From Blasia pusilla (taxonomy: Eukaryota > Marchantiophyta > Marchantiopsida > Blasiales): a stretch of 64,000 nucleotides of DNA. Numbering within the stretch: position 1 is the first letter of the stretch; the number at the start of each line of letters is the position of its first letter. Location: assembly GCA_050084515.1 (NCBI GenBank), contig CM114272.1, positions 51,770,001 through 51,834,000 on the forward strand, written 5' to 3'. The notes under the pieces are model-generated. The model did not search any database. It was not told where the DNA came from and saw only the letters and a list, made by a program, of their open reading frames with translations. Positions 21,390 through 32,790 of this stretch are shown here, one piece after another. The position numbers and the translations under genes were made by a program.

Positions 21390-24300
21390 ATGAGGAGTTT
21401 CGCTGCGGCGATTTTGGTTGTGGTCGGCTTGGCGTGGACTTTCGGCGCCGTGGAAGCTGGTGGAAATGGTCCGGCCCTTACTGGTGCGTTTTGGTCTGAT
21501 GATGGCAGGGTGGTCCGAGGCTTTGATGCGACGTAGCAATGTACTTAAGAATTCGAATGCCTGTTCTTAGTTATTTGGTTCCTGGCTTGAGGAGAAAGCG
21601 TGTACTCCTGTCGTACGCCTCCGCTGTTGAGTGTCTCCACGTTGATTTCGTTGGCTTGAACTCTCTCCAATTTTCGGGTCGGTCAGGAAACTCCGAAAGC
21701 TTGGCTTCATATTTATAGTCTCCGTTGGAAGGACGATGTAATTGACAAGATTGTCCTCAGTGGATAGAATGCTATCCGTCATGCAGTCCCTTCATTTTTT
21801 GTATCGAGTTTTGATGATTTCTGTTTCGGACTCCTGTGAGCTACCGGAGCCCTAAGCTACCTTTTAGTCACTCATCTGATCTTAGAAGGATCCTTGGCTC
21901 GAAGAGTGGATCACTGTGCGCTAAAAGAACCGGAAGTAAGGGCTGTTAAGATGTTTTTATAACCGTGTTCTCAATTTTGTTGGATTGACAGTCTCGACGA
22001 CCTTACTTCTTGGTAAAGTGCAGTCGGTACTGTATGACGTAGTTGAGGAAGAAAAAGATGATAAAGAATTAGGGTGAAGAATTCATCAGGTCAAAAGTTT
22101 CCAATTCGCAATATTCTGGATTTACTTCCTCTGTTCGAGCACCCTGACCCTTTTTCAGAATTTCATGGTTGGCTTCAATTTTCAAAATTAGAGAATTTTA
22201 TTCCCCCCGGGATTCTGCATGTTGCCCACATGTTGCCCGCGATTTTGGCATTCAATTACTTCTCCTTCACTTTGGGTTCTTTACTTATGGAACTAGGTGG
22301 TATGCCTGTGCTATGCACAATTAAAGAAAAGAGGGATTTGTAGGTATAAGAGGGAGTGGCCTCCCATGTGTATGTCACTCGGACCCAAAATGGACCTTCA
22401 AGCAATTTTTTTGGGTCTATTTGACTATATTGACTATTTTGTCTCACAATGTTTAGGCTCTACATCAAAGATGCTCTTGCCATAGGTATATCTAGTTCCT
22501 GTTTCTTCTCAATGACTTGGAAATACTATCTATTATGTCCTCCGCCTGCTTTTATTATACTAGCATAGGTTGTAGTATATGCTCACAAACTGCTTATGTT
22601 GGTCTTCTTCTTTTTACAGGTTTTAAGAGACCATCCAGTATATACGTCCCCTTCTTTGAACACTTTCCTTTAGGGCATCACTCATTGTCCAGAGCAAATT
22701 TACCGAAATTTGGAGTAAACAGTTACCATCAAAGTAATAAGATTGGTCTTGTTCCAGAATCTAGTGTAGGCCCGTGCGATGCACGGGTTTAAATTACCTC
22801 CCCAAAATAATAATTAATTCTAGAAGTTGTCAAATACCATTTTTAATTAAGTTCGAGTGATCCTATTGGCTCAAAAGGCGAGCAATCGTATTGGCTGAGA
22901 GTGCCAAGTGTCAAGAGGAGAGGAGTTTGCAAAATGAAGTGGCACTCTTCAATAATAATATAGATGTAGCTGGAGTTGCAGTTATCTCAGCTCAATTAGT
23001 CATGAAATAGTCACAAATGGGGCTGTCCAATTCCTTCATTGATAAATTTGCATCTGTTTCAATGACCTCATTCTGTGAGTTCCCCCCTGAAATATGGTCA
23101 CTACATGTTTCTATGTTGCCTGCACCTTTTCCTACTATTTACAAATTCATGGAGTTGTTAGTTTCTTTTTCGTCACTGTGATAGTCATGTGACTTTGGAT
23201 GCGTTTGAGAAGGATTGATGTGGGTATCAGCTTTCTACAACTTGTTTGTTACTAGTCTTTTCCCCTTTTGGGGTGGAAGTGGCACATGATCATCCTTTGT
23301 TCACTTCCCATAGAAGGCAGACGGTCTCATTGATTGGGTTTCTTGATTTCTTAATTTTCAGTTTGGAAAAAGATGTACCAAAACCACAGTTCTCCTAGAA
23401 CCTAAAAGCCTTATTTTGATGTTGATGCAGATTGGTCTTCGATTGAAAGGCTAGAGCAAGCCTTGAAGGCTGCAACACTACTTCCATTGTCTTCTCAGAA
23501 GCTCATCCTTGCCAAAATGGGCGAGGCCTTGGTTGCTGCTGGTGGGGGGCCACGATGCAATGTCTTTGGAGGTCCCGAGTCCTGTATTGAGGTTCCTGCA
23601 GATTCAGATTATGCAAAGTTGTGTCAGGCTTATAATCAGCGTGTGGACTGCGCCTTTGAAATAGAAGCAATTGAAGGAATTCACAAAGATCCCGATTCGG
23701 TTATGAGGGAAAGGCTTACTCGGGACAATGGTAAAGACTCCTGACAGCTGTTCTGCCTTGGATTCTTGAAACAACAAATTGATTGAGAGATGTTGGAATA
23801 AGCCCTTAAGTGTGCTCAACAAGTAATTCTGGCTGTACTTTTGTGCTAAAGTTTTGGTGCTCTGGGTGCAATAAAGTGAGAATGGTGAAGTAAAGAAATA
23901 GCTGAGCCACAGGTGTTGAAATGAATATAGCCCATCAGATTTTGTTCTTAGACTTTGTTTCCAGCATTTAGGACGCTTTTAAAGTCTATGTGATTTTAAT
24001 GTCTGTGAATAGTTGGCAAGGCAAGACTGATGGTTGATTTCATTGGATGGTGTGCAACAGGCGCCCCTCCTTGCGAAGATTGTTACTCTGCACTCCATAA
24101 GTTCTGGTGTGCTCAAACCATACCTGCATGTGGAACTTTTGACAAAGTGGTGGATGAAATTCTGGTATAACCTCAATTCTTTTGGTGTTTCTCTATTCCA
24201 GCTTGGAAAAATTTCTTTCTTCGTTGGTGTGTCGATTGGAGAAACTTGTTCTAAAGGGTAATGGTTTATGTAAGTGCTGAAAGGCCAATCTTGAATCATT

Positions 24301-26191
24301 GAGTTCACGTCATTTGATCTGAATTGTGAACCTGGAGTGTCTGGGCTGTAAGTTCCACTCCTGAGCCAGTGCTCCTGGCTGAGATCCAGGATGAAGTTTG
24401 CAACCCAGCATGTTTGCAAACTTTCAAGTCTTTCTAATTTTTGTGAAATCCCGAAAGTGCCAAAACTATTGCCAAAGAGATTCACTCCACTTGAAAGAAT
24501 CTTACCTTGTCCCTGCAGTTACACAATGGTGGACTGTTTTAGGGTGAAATTGGATATGCCTAGACGGCCTGCATGACAGAACAGGCAAATCAAGGAAGAT
24601 ACAGTTGGAATCTTGCCTGATGGTGTTCACTCACAAAGTAATTAATGGTGTCATGAATTATCGTGTTAACACTTTCGGTCTTGCAAATTGTAGTGTAATA
24701 CTCGTTGCAAATCATCGTTGGTAGAATTTTCACTACGATTGGGCTTCCAGAGGAGAAAAAGGTTGAAATTTCCCGAATGGATCAGGACATGCCTTGGATC
24801 ATTTGAGAAAGTGTCTCAGTATTTGTGGCGGCCCTGCCTTTGTTAGCAGACTTGCAAACTCCAGAACAGTTGTGCTTGTGTTTCATTGACTCTGAATTGC
24901 TCCCTGGCACCATCAGGGATGATCCTCATAGTTGGTTGGATTAATTGGTTGCAAGTTTTTGGAAGAATGTTGTGGTTCTGGGATCATGATCATGATTATG
25001 CCCTCTGCAGCCTATGCTATCATCAGTCACTTCGAAGAAGACATCTCCAGTGGCAGCTTTGCAGTTGGCTGTGCCCCGAATGTTACAGACTGCCAGTCTT
25101 GGACTACCGTGCAGGAAAATGTGTAATGCAATTACAATGACTTGTGGCTGTGGTCAGTCAACAACATTTGGAGAGGTAGTAACCAATGGTATATTCATGT
25201 AATTCTAGACGTGTATCTGATTGTTGCCAGTATTGAAACATTTCTGTTTTAATGTGGCTGGCTCTAGGTTATGCAAAGTCTGGCATCACGGCTCATCCAA
25301 AGATGGACAGAGAAGCCTCACATCTCAGAAACTCTTGTAATTTTTCTAGAATAGTATATCTTTGACTTGGACTAAAAACATCAAACATCTTGGATAATCC
25401 ACAGGTCATGACAAGCATATACCAGCAAGTCCCAGCAGATACTATGGGCACAAATATGTCATCATCCACTGCAAAGGAGGTATTTCAAAACATCTGGGAT
25501 GTACCAGTTTGTGACCTCTTTGCGGAGGAAACGGTACCAGGCTTTGACGGAGTTTGTGATGTGCCCATTGAGCAGCCAATGTGTGCATGGTGCAGCAAAA
25601 AGAACCATCCAAGGAACATCAATGAGCAAATTGTAGCACAGATTGCCCAAACAATTTCAGGCATCATGCAGGTACCTCTGCACTTGATACTCCACCTCTT
25701 TGATCTTTGCTCATCTTGAAGTCTTGGTTTCTTCTTTGTATGGGTCAAGTTCATGCAGAAATATCATGATGAAGGTTCCACCTTGAGCTTTTATCTTTTT
25801 TGGCCCGTCTGTTCTGCCAGAAATGTCTGTTGTTCAGGGAGATCCAATGGCCTTAGGACTGAAGTTGAGAGAAATGCAATAGGTTGTCTTTAATGGAATC
25901 TGAAAGTACAGTTCTGTATCATCTGTTCAGGGTGGTCTGCAGACAATTTTGAGTGAAGCAGGTGGCACAAAGTACAAGGGACCAGTTGAGTCATGGAGGT
26001 GGAACCAGGATGAGAATGTAGAGAAGAAGACGCCACACCATAGGCATACAACAGTGACAGTGGTACTGGCGTTAATGCTGGTTGTGGCAATTTTAGTCTT
26101 GGCTGCTGCTGTGAAGCTGCAGAGAGATCGACATCAACCATCACAATATGTTGATCTCAACAGCATGGGATATACACCTCCTATATTGTAG
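21390..26191 (+). CDS. Unrecognised secreted/type I membrane protein, six exons, 366 aa
   Basis: Exons: 21390-21483, 23431-23730, 25011-25120, 25268-25336, 25405-25671 and 25931-26191. All introns are GT-AG, and every junction keeps frame (phases 1, 1, 0, 0, 0), for 1101 coding bases. Residues 1-23 form a signal peptide (MRSFAAAILVVVGLAW..., cleavage likely after AVEA). The exterior part has 10 cysteines, including CNVFGGPESC, CQAYNQRVDC, CAPNVTDC and CAWC, and sequons NVT and NMS. A single membrane span lies at about 321-341 (TVTVVLALMLVVAILVLAAA), then a short basic tail ending YVDLNSMGYTPPIL. I do not recognise the family. A disulfide-bonded cell-surface or endomembrane protein is inferred. 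It has no stops, unlike its neighbours, so it looks like a live gene. Intron 1 (1.9 kb) contains a mini-Helitron. Confidence 0.8.
22761..22964 (-). mobile_element. 204-bp non-autonomous Helitron in intron 1
   Basis: Read on the minus strand, it starts TCTATATTATTATTGAAG after an A and ends CTAG. A perfect 7-bp stem CCCGTGC/GCACGGG with a 3-base loop (22771-22787) lies 10 bases before the end. The base after CTAG is A, not the expected T, so the host base may have mutated. It belongs to the same family as the other mini-Helitrons in this window. Confidence 0.7.
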
Positions 26192-27426
26192 ATGCTCAAC
26201 TTAGAAATGATATTAGGGGTCCATGAAGGTACTCACACTGGTTAAGTTGCATCTTCCAGTTCAGGGTTGGATCTGCTCCCTGAACTGTCCATGGTGAACT
26301 TTTACATTGTTAGAGCCAAGTTGGGATTTAGTGGAATATTGATGGGTACAATAACCAAGTAGAAAAGGTTCAGGAAGTGCCTGCTATTTTAGTAAGAAAG
26401 GTATGTATATTTGAGTGGCGAGGGCATATCCATGTGGTCCTAGGGAGTTTGAACCATTTGTACATAAGCAATTTTTTATTCCAGTAAGTGAAACTATGAA
26501 CTTCTGGCAGCGGTGGACATCTGCAGGGGCGTAAACCACTCGGATATGTGGAACAACTCATTGGTCGATGTTCGTAACGAATTCGTTGCTTAGACAGGGT
26601 GGACTGCCAGAAGTTAAGGGCTGTATCTTTGAACCAAACACAATAGAGATCTGCTCTGGAGTCGGGTGATCACCCTATCTGTTAGTCTTGTGACAGTGGA
26701 GACCAAGGGGGCAAAATATCCCATATATTTTCCCAGAGACATTCTCAGCACCTTACAGAAAACTTGATTCAACAGTCCACAATGAGGACGGAAGTCTATA
26801 TTCATTCTGAGGAAAGAATGCTGGATAGATAGCATCATAATCTCCAGAAGGGTCAGCACTCTTTTTCGTCTGTAATACTCTGTATTCGACGAGGTGGTTA
26901 TCATATGAAAGGTTTTGCAGCTACTCATGTCGGCTAAAATCTTATGTTTTAGTCATACTAAGACGCTTCAGCTTTATAAACTGACGGACACTTTTTTGAG
27001 TAGGTGATTGTGTTGTTGATTTGAATGATCTTCTTGTGTTACACCTGACAGTCTTCTCTTTATACGGTGTTACGACTTTGTGCTGTACACAATCTTAGTG
27101 TAACTGAAATGGGCAGTGTGTCTTAATGCCATGGCAGGATGACCAAGCTCTACGGTGATAAGTAACAATGAAAGGTCAGTCTCCGTTCCTGATCTGTATA
27201 GTGGGTGAGATGTGTAAATGATTAGGTGAGGCTGAATGGGAAGAGGCTTGGCAAGTGGGTAATGTGCAGGTCTCTCATGGAGGGGGAAGGAGAGATGTAT
27301 GGGAGTGCCATCTTGAAATGGTGATATGAGCGTTATTCTTTTACTCTTATTGGGATCTGTAGGGTTGACTCAGGTTCAAGGACCCCTTGTGTGTCTTGAC
27401 CACATCACTTCCTTGTTAGTCCCCAA
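26192..27426. other. Downstream region of the membrane protein gene
   Basis: Contains the 3' untranslated region of the preceding gene. I could not place a poly(A) site. Short frames on both strands have no recognisable motifs. Confidence 0.4.
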
Positions 27427-27468
27427 AACTTCTTCCACATTTGGAAATCTCCAAATGTGGAAGAAGTT
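27427..27468. repeat. Perfect 19-bp inverted repeat, 4-base loop
   Basis: Arms 27427-27445 and 27450-27468 are perfect reverse complements around AATC. The arm core is CTTCTTCCACATTTGGA. A 60-codon frame across it (27326-27508) shows nothing else of note. Confidence 0.8.
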
Positions 27469-27901
27469 GGCTGTCAAGTTCAAGCAAGGAATCCATGCTT
27501 GGTGGTAGCAATCTTGGGCTTGGGATGTAGTTGCTTAGGAGGTGGTAATATGGTGCCTAATCATAGTAGTTGTAGATAGTGAAGATCTCAACTTTAGAGT
27601 TCGGTCTTTTTGATTGGATTATTCCATTTGGTAAACCAAATTCACCTTTTCAAACCCTCTCCCACCAAGGAGAGGGATAAGTCTTGCAGTCCTTTGATAC
27701 TTAATGCTTTGCTTGTTACAGGGTTTATTAGTCTTTGGAGACATTTTATTACTAAGGCAACACTAGCCTTCCAAAAAGACTGAAAGAGCCATTCATTTTA
27801 GTTGAAGCCCTTCACCATAGAAAGTTGTAACACAGAAACGATGGAAGAGGTTTGAAGTGCCATTAAAAAGTGGTCACATCATAGATGAATTTTCTCACAA
27901 A
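27469..27901. other. Gene-free stretch
   Basis: No supported feature. Confidence 0.5.
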
Positions 27902-28071
27902 TCTATATCATTATTAAAGTGCATTCTTGATTTCTAAACACATGTGCTGGGCACTCCGCTATTGGGCAACAAGAAAATATTGTATATTATGTGTAGCTGG
28001 AATTTCTTTTTGGAATTTGTGTGGCATAGTTAGTCTCTTCATTGTTGTGCATGGCACAAGTTGGACACTAG
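27902..28071 (+). mobile_element. 170-bp non-autonomous Helitron
   Basis: Begins TCTATATCATTATTAAAG after an A and ends CTAG before a T. A perfect 6-bp stem TTGTGC/GCACAA with loop ATG (28045-28059) lies 8 bases before CTAG. No coding sequence. Confidence 0.75.
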
Positions 28072-30032
28072 TACGATATATTACAAAATCCTAGCAGAAA
28101 AATGTATGAAATACATTTCCTAGTTTCATTCGCGTATATGCAGAGATGAGAAGATGTAGTCTCATGCGTCTTAATTTATACAAGCTATACAAGGGAGTTT
28201 GTCAAACAATGTTAAATTATGGTAAATTATGACCTTGAAAGTTGGGGGTAGAAATGCGTCCGGGAGTCATTTTGGGATTATCTTCTTGGAGGATGCCATT
28301 TTGAGAGTACTTGGAAGATGCTATTTTGAGAGTGTTCAGCCTTGCTTTGAGCGACTCCAAAATTTAATTTTGACAAAGTAACCCACCTTTGAATGGAAAA
28401 TTATTTAAAAGAAATTACTTCAAATATGAATCATCTATATCCACTTCAGAATTGTATGTCATGCATCTATGAGCTGCCTTTCTAGTGTGATTTAACTCTC
28501 AATAGCAAGGACAAATAAATAACATACAACCTAAGACCCATGTATACATGTTACCTTCAAAAGAAGTACATGCAATCATGAACAACTTTGCAAGTCTATC
28601 CGTGTTATTTGAATATATGTGTGGGAGGATACTCCCATGTTTAGGCACGCCCTCGTATCTCCATGCGCATATTGCCTTGCCTTGCTTGCTCCGCCTCTCT
28701 CCCATCGACCAATCTTGCCTCGTCGGCCATTGATTCTTGCCTTGTCGGCCATTGATTCCTGCCCCCTCCCTTGTGCTCCCAATCCCAACCTGGTGAGGCA
28801 AACTTGGGTTACCAAAGTCCTAAATTTTCATGCATGTAGGAGTGAAAAGGAATGGTCATAGGCAAGTCCATACTTATATGTTTTGAGGCATGATTTAGAA
28901 AGGTGTAGAGACAGGAGGGGGAAAAAATTATGATATAAAATATCAAATTATAGAGATATTTGTGAAGATGGAGTGTTTTCAAATCATGTATTTTGAAAGA
29001 TAATATCTCCTTGCAAGGAGTCAAATTATAATTATTTTTATCGATATTATCATTCCCAACAGCTTTTGAAAGGTATGATATGACTTGTCTTTGTCCATGC
29101 AATGGTTTTGTGTTGTTCTTTCTAGATGTTTGCATTTCTATGTATTTAAATAATGCATGTAAATTTTCTTTTGTGTTGAGTTTTTACCATCCCTTTTTTT
29201 CCTAATTATCAATCTCACGATTTGTGACCCATGGATACCTTGAGGGTATCTATGGAATAGGGCTATTGACTTGTAGCATTGTAGGCTCATAAACATTGGG
29301 ACTCTTTTTTTGTCCAATCTACAGAGTTAAAGACTATGAACTTTGACAAAGCTCTATTTCTACTAGAAGTGGTGACAAGAATCAAAATGGACTCTACACT
29401 TTGATTTTCACCTTTTCTGCCCAACTTAGGTCATTTTTGGAACATGAATGAGAGGAGCATGATATTCTATTCTAAGTGGGAGTTCAAATTGACATCAAAA
29501 TTGACGTTGGCTTCCAAAAATCTTGCATAATTTTTGAATTCCCATTTTGAAATTATCAATAGAAATATCCATAATTTGGGCTCTGGGAGGAGGAATATGG
29601 CTTGTTTTAAATTGAATTCATTGTACAAAGCTTTTCTTGGCCCAATTGGAAATGAGAGCTCAATTGAATGGACAAAACTAAAGTTTCCTTGTATGCAAAC
29701 ACTCTACATGTCAATTTCTCGTGCCTTCCTTCAGGGAGAGTTATTATTCATGCATAAAATGGGCAAATATGAAAATAACTCATAGGCTTCCAACTTCCAA
29801 CCAATATTTTGCATAAATCCAATATTCAATAATTAAAAAAAATCCCGTATATTCAATGCCAAATTTTCCATGGGACATCCCATCATTAACATAACATTTA
29901 TTTTCTTCCCTATGGGGAAATAGAGAACCCTACTATTACATAATTTTTTGCGGAAATTTGAAAATTTTCTATTGAACTTTGCTTTCAACAACTTTACTTG
30001 GAATTTAACACTCAAATAAAGTAGGAGGACAT

Positions 30033-30036
<4 letters not shown>
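28072..30036. other. Gene-free stretch
   Basis: No supported gene. A short direct repeat of a CTTGCCTYGTCGGCCATTGA-like unit occurs at about 28708-28757. Open frames are under 110 codons and lack motifs. Confidence 0.5.

Positions 30037-30100
<64 letters not shown>
30037..30100. repeat. (GA)n microsatellite, about 64 bp
   Basis: An uninterrupted GA run about 40 bases from a Helitron 3' end. A frame of 123 codons on the minus strand is an artefact of the serine-leucine repeat it encodes. Confidence 0.95.
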
Positions 30101-30104
<4 letters not shown>

Positions 30105-30137
30105 TTGATTGATTTCTATATATCAACACTTTACACA

Positions 30138-30433
30138 CTAGTATGGTGCCCATGGATGTAAGAGGGTTGCTACATAAAGATGCACATGTGCAAAAGAGAA
30201 TCATATATACACATTTAGGTGTGAAAATTAAAAAAAATCTATTTTATTAAAAAAATTTCGTGTGTCAAAGGAGGAAGGTCATTACCTTCCTCCTTTGAAT
30301 GTTCATCATTACCAATCGTAATGTGGATGGAACTCTTCTTTCCTACCCTACATAATGCTACATATAATTGACCATGAGAGAAAACAAGATTCGGCAAATA
30401 AATTCCTACCTTTTCTAGAGTTTGACCCGAGAG
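30138..30433 (-). pseudogene. Helitron 3' end with helicase C-terminus, truncated
   Basis: On the minus strand the frame reads SGQTLEKVGIYLPNLVFSHG, then QLYVALCRVGKKSSIHITI, matching the last helicase segment of the Helitron at 20.6 kb. It is followed by non-coding DNA and a terminal CTAG at 30138-30141 with T next, as expected for a Helitron end. ATGG/CCAT can pair just before it. Upstream of the SGQT segment the similarity stops abruptly, and Ty3/gypsy sequence in the opposite orientation begins. Confidence 0.75.
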
Positions 30434-30439
30434 AGTTGG

Positions 30440-32150
30440 TGGAGATCGAGTAGTAGATGATTGTGATGGTAGAGTTCCATCAGTAGTCACAAGAGATGGA
30501 GGACGTGGACCCGATGCAACGCTCCTCACTCACATCTATCAGTTGGAGCAGAGGATTGCTGCCATGACGATAATGCAGCTAAGGACATGCACGGAAGCGA
30601 GAGTAGCTAGTGTGACTCCAGCCTCCACGTCTTACCATGAGACGGATGAAGATTCCATTGGTATGGGATTTATGTGTAGTGCGGCTCAGGTTGAGCCTGC
30701 TGCGGTGGTGACTCGGGGTGCTACGAGAGTAATCAAACCATCGAGAGGTGGGGTTGAGATTGACCTAGAGGAGGGGACCGATGGGCGATAGGCTAGGGTT
30801 CCCTAATTCACGTCGTCAGAGGCATTGCATACACTATCAATGGTGCCTCAACGACCGACAGTGCCCACAGGTAGGACATGTGCGTCGTCGTCACGAGGAG
30901 TTGGAGAGACAACTCCTATGCCGGCTCGGGTGGAGCCAGTGTCGACCACGTTGTTGGAGGTGGCCACTAGGGTGAGCCAGACTCCTTTGTTTTCCGCCAT
31001 GGAGTTGACGACGTTGGGAGTTGGACCAGCGGAGGTGTTCCGGCTGGCCGCCATGTTGTGTGAGCATGGAGAGGTGACTGCCTCTCGTTCAAAGCTAGTT
31101 GAGGAGGTGGTGGACTTGCCCTTGGAGCAGGTGCTTGGGACGTCCTCCACTAAGTCATGGCATGCTGCGGCGGCGAAGTTAGCAGATATGCCAGCTAGGC
31201 CAGTGATAGAGCGAGCCATGATCACACCAAGTGTGGTGTTGTTAGATAACCAAGCATGAGTGTTTCGCTTGGTTAGTCCCAAAGGTATGGTGTACCACCC
31301 GCAACACATCCTACTTGATTTGGGAGCGCAACCCTTCATGTTAGGGAAGGCGGCATGTTTGGCGTTGGGGTTACGGAAAGGCGACATCAAGCGTTGTCCC
31401 TTTCAGATATAGACCTCTATTGGGGGCGTATCACCCACACACTCATGACTTGACAGGAGTTGGTGGTTAGACTCTAGCTAGAGCATGAGTCGGATAGTGC
31501 GATGGAGCGCACTCAGGCGATTACAACACCAACAGAGTCGTATGATGTGTTGGTAGGGAGTATGGTGTTGTGTCCCCTTGGTTTCATTTTGGATTTTTGG
31601 GAGGAGACGATTTCTTATCGGCTAGGATGGCGATCAGGTGATGGACGTGTGAGCCATCTACTGGTGTTTTTTGCATGGAGTAGTGGTGGTTGACCACGTG
31701 AGGATACAGTGACCACGTTGGTAGCATTCACATGTGGTGTAAGCTGATGAGGAGGGTTCGGGGAGAGAAGCACACATACGAAGGGCATTCTCGTAGCGGA
31801 TAGTCCCACGAAGAGACATGCCAGGGTGGGTATCTCTTCCTATGGTGTAGAGCTTCTTTATAGTTGTTGGGGAGGAGCGTTGAGATGTGCATATGAGCAC
31901 GTGAGGCAGGCGTGGAGCCATGCCTATGTTTGGAGTAGGGTACGAGAGTGTTAGATCTCTTTGGAGAAATCAACACGGCGGGTTGATGTAGTGTGGAAGT
32001 GTTGCGCGGACGACGGCACCAATGGTGCTAGATGTATATAGGATAGTAGATCATGTCAAGTATACAGGTGTTTACTATCTAGAGTTAGGGGGGGGACCCA
32101 ACTACGAGCTAGGGGCGCGGTTGTGGGATCTCGACGTATATGTGTGAATT
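30440..32150 (+). pseudogene. Ty3/gypsy gag-protease fragment
   Basis: LLTHIYQLEQRIAAMT (about 30520-30570) fits the end of a gag coiled region. The frame 30825-31259 is probably the gag-protease linker. Past a TGA, HILLDLGAQPFMLGKAACLA (about 31300-31360) is a retropepsin-like active site in which the expected D-T/S-G is D-L-G. TESYDVLVGSMVLCPLGF and GWRSGDGRVSHL (31.53-31.66 kb) follow, as in gypsy proteases. Stops and frameshifts break it. Reverse transcriptase and integrase are absent here but appear at 56.5-59.7 kb from a similar element. Confidence 0.65.
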
Positions 32151-32174
32151 GTATGGTTTATGGATGGATCGACC

Positions 32175-32790
32175 CGTGTGTTGGGAAGATCAGTGTTGTG
32201 CGGTGTGTAGATATGACTAGCGATGGGGATTGTGTAGCAATGTGTATACGCACGACAGCTGAAACATCTTAGTAGCCGATAGGTAGAGATCTATCATGGC
32301 GATGACATAGAGTGTTTTGAGTGTAACTTCGTCTCGAGGTGTCGTATGAGGTTGAGGATAGGTCCATTTCAACGCTCAACGCTCCTAGGAATATCATTTC
32401 TGACAACTTTCCTATTGGGGTCTTTCACAAGCGGGTGACTTGTTCAGTAGATCACCCGCTCCTGATAACGTGTGCACGCCGATTACTGGGAGGGTTGCTA
32501 TTTTTAGGGGAAGAGCCTTTTGGCTCTTCCCACACCTTTATAAGGGAGGAAGATGGATTTCCCAAGCCATCTTTCTCATGTTGGGCCTTTGGAGCACCAT
32601 TCTTGCTCGTGTGTGTGAGTTAGGACCAAGGTGTTAGAGTCCGGATTTGCTAACAGCACAGGGTGGACAAGGCTCGATATGCCGATGAGGACTGACACGT
32701 GTGTTGGGAAGATCGGTGTTGTGTGTTGTGTAGATGTGACCAGCGATGTGGATTGTGTAGCGATGTGTATGCGCACGACAAACTTTTGAA
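32175..32790 (+). mobile_element. Gypsy LTR-like region with direct repeats
   Basis: About 85 bases (GTGTGTTGGGAAGATC...GCACGACA) occur twice, at about 32175-32260 and 32698-32782. Between them the DNA matches 38.80-39.25 kb in order: GTAGAG, a perfect hairpin GGGAAGAGCC/GGCTCTTCCC at about 32509-32532, TTTATAAGGGAGG, CCCAAGCCATCTTTCTCATG and GGAGCAC. The TATAA just after the hairpin looks like an LTR promoter. Exact LTR ends are not defined. Confidence 0.55.

Noticed and set aside
23979-24485. 168-codon minus-strand open frame
   Set aside because: It lies inside intron 2 of the well-supported plus-strand gene and has no recognisable motif.
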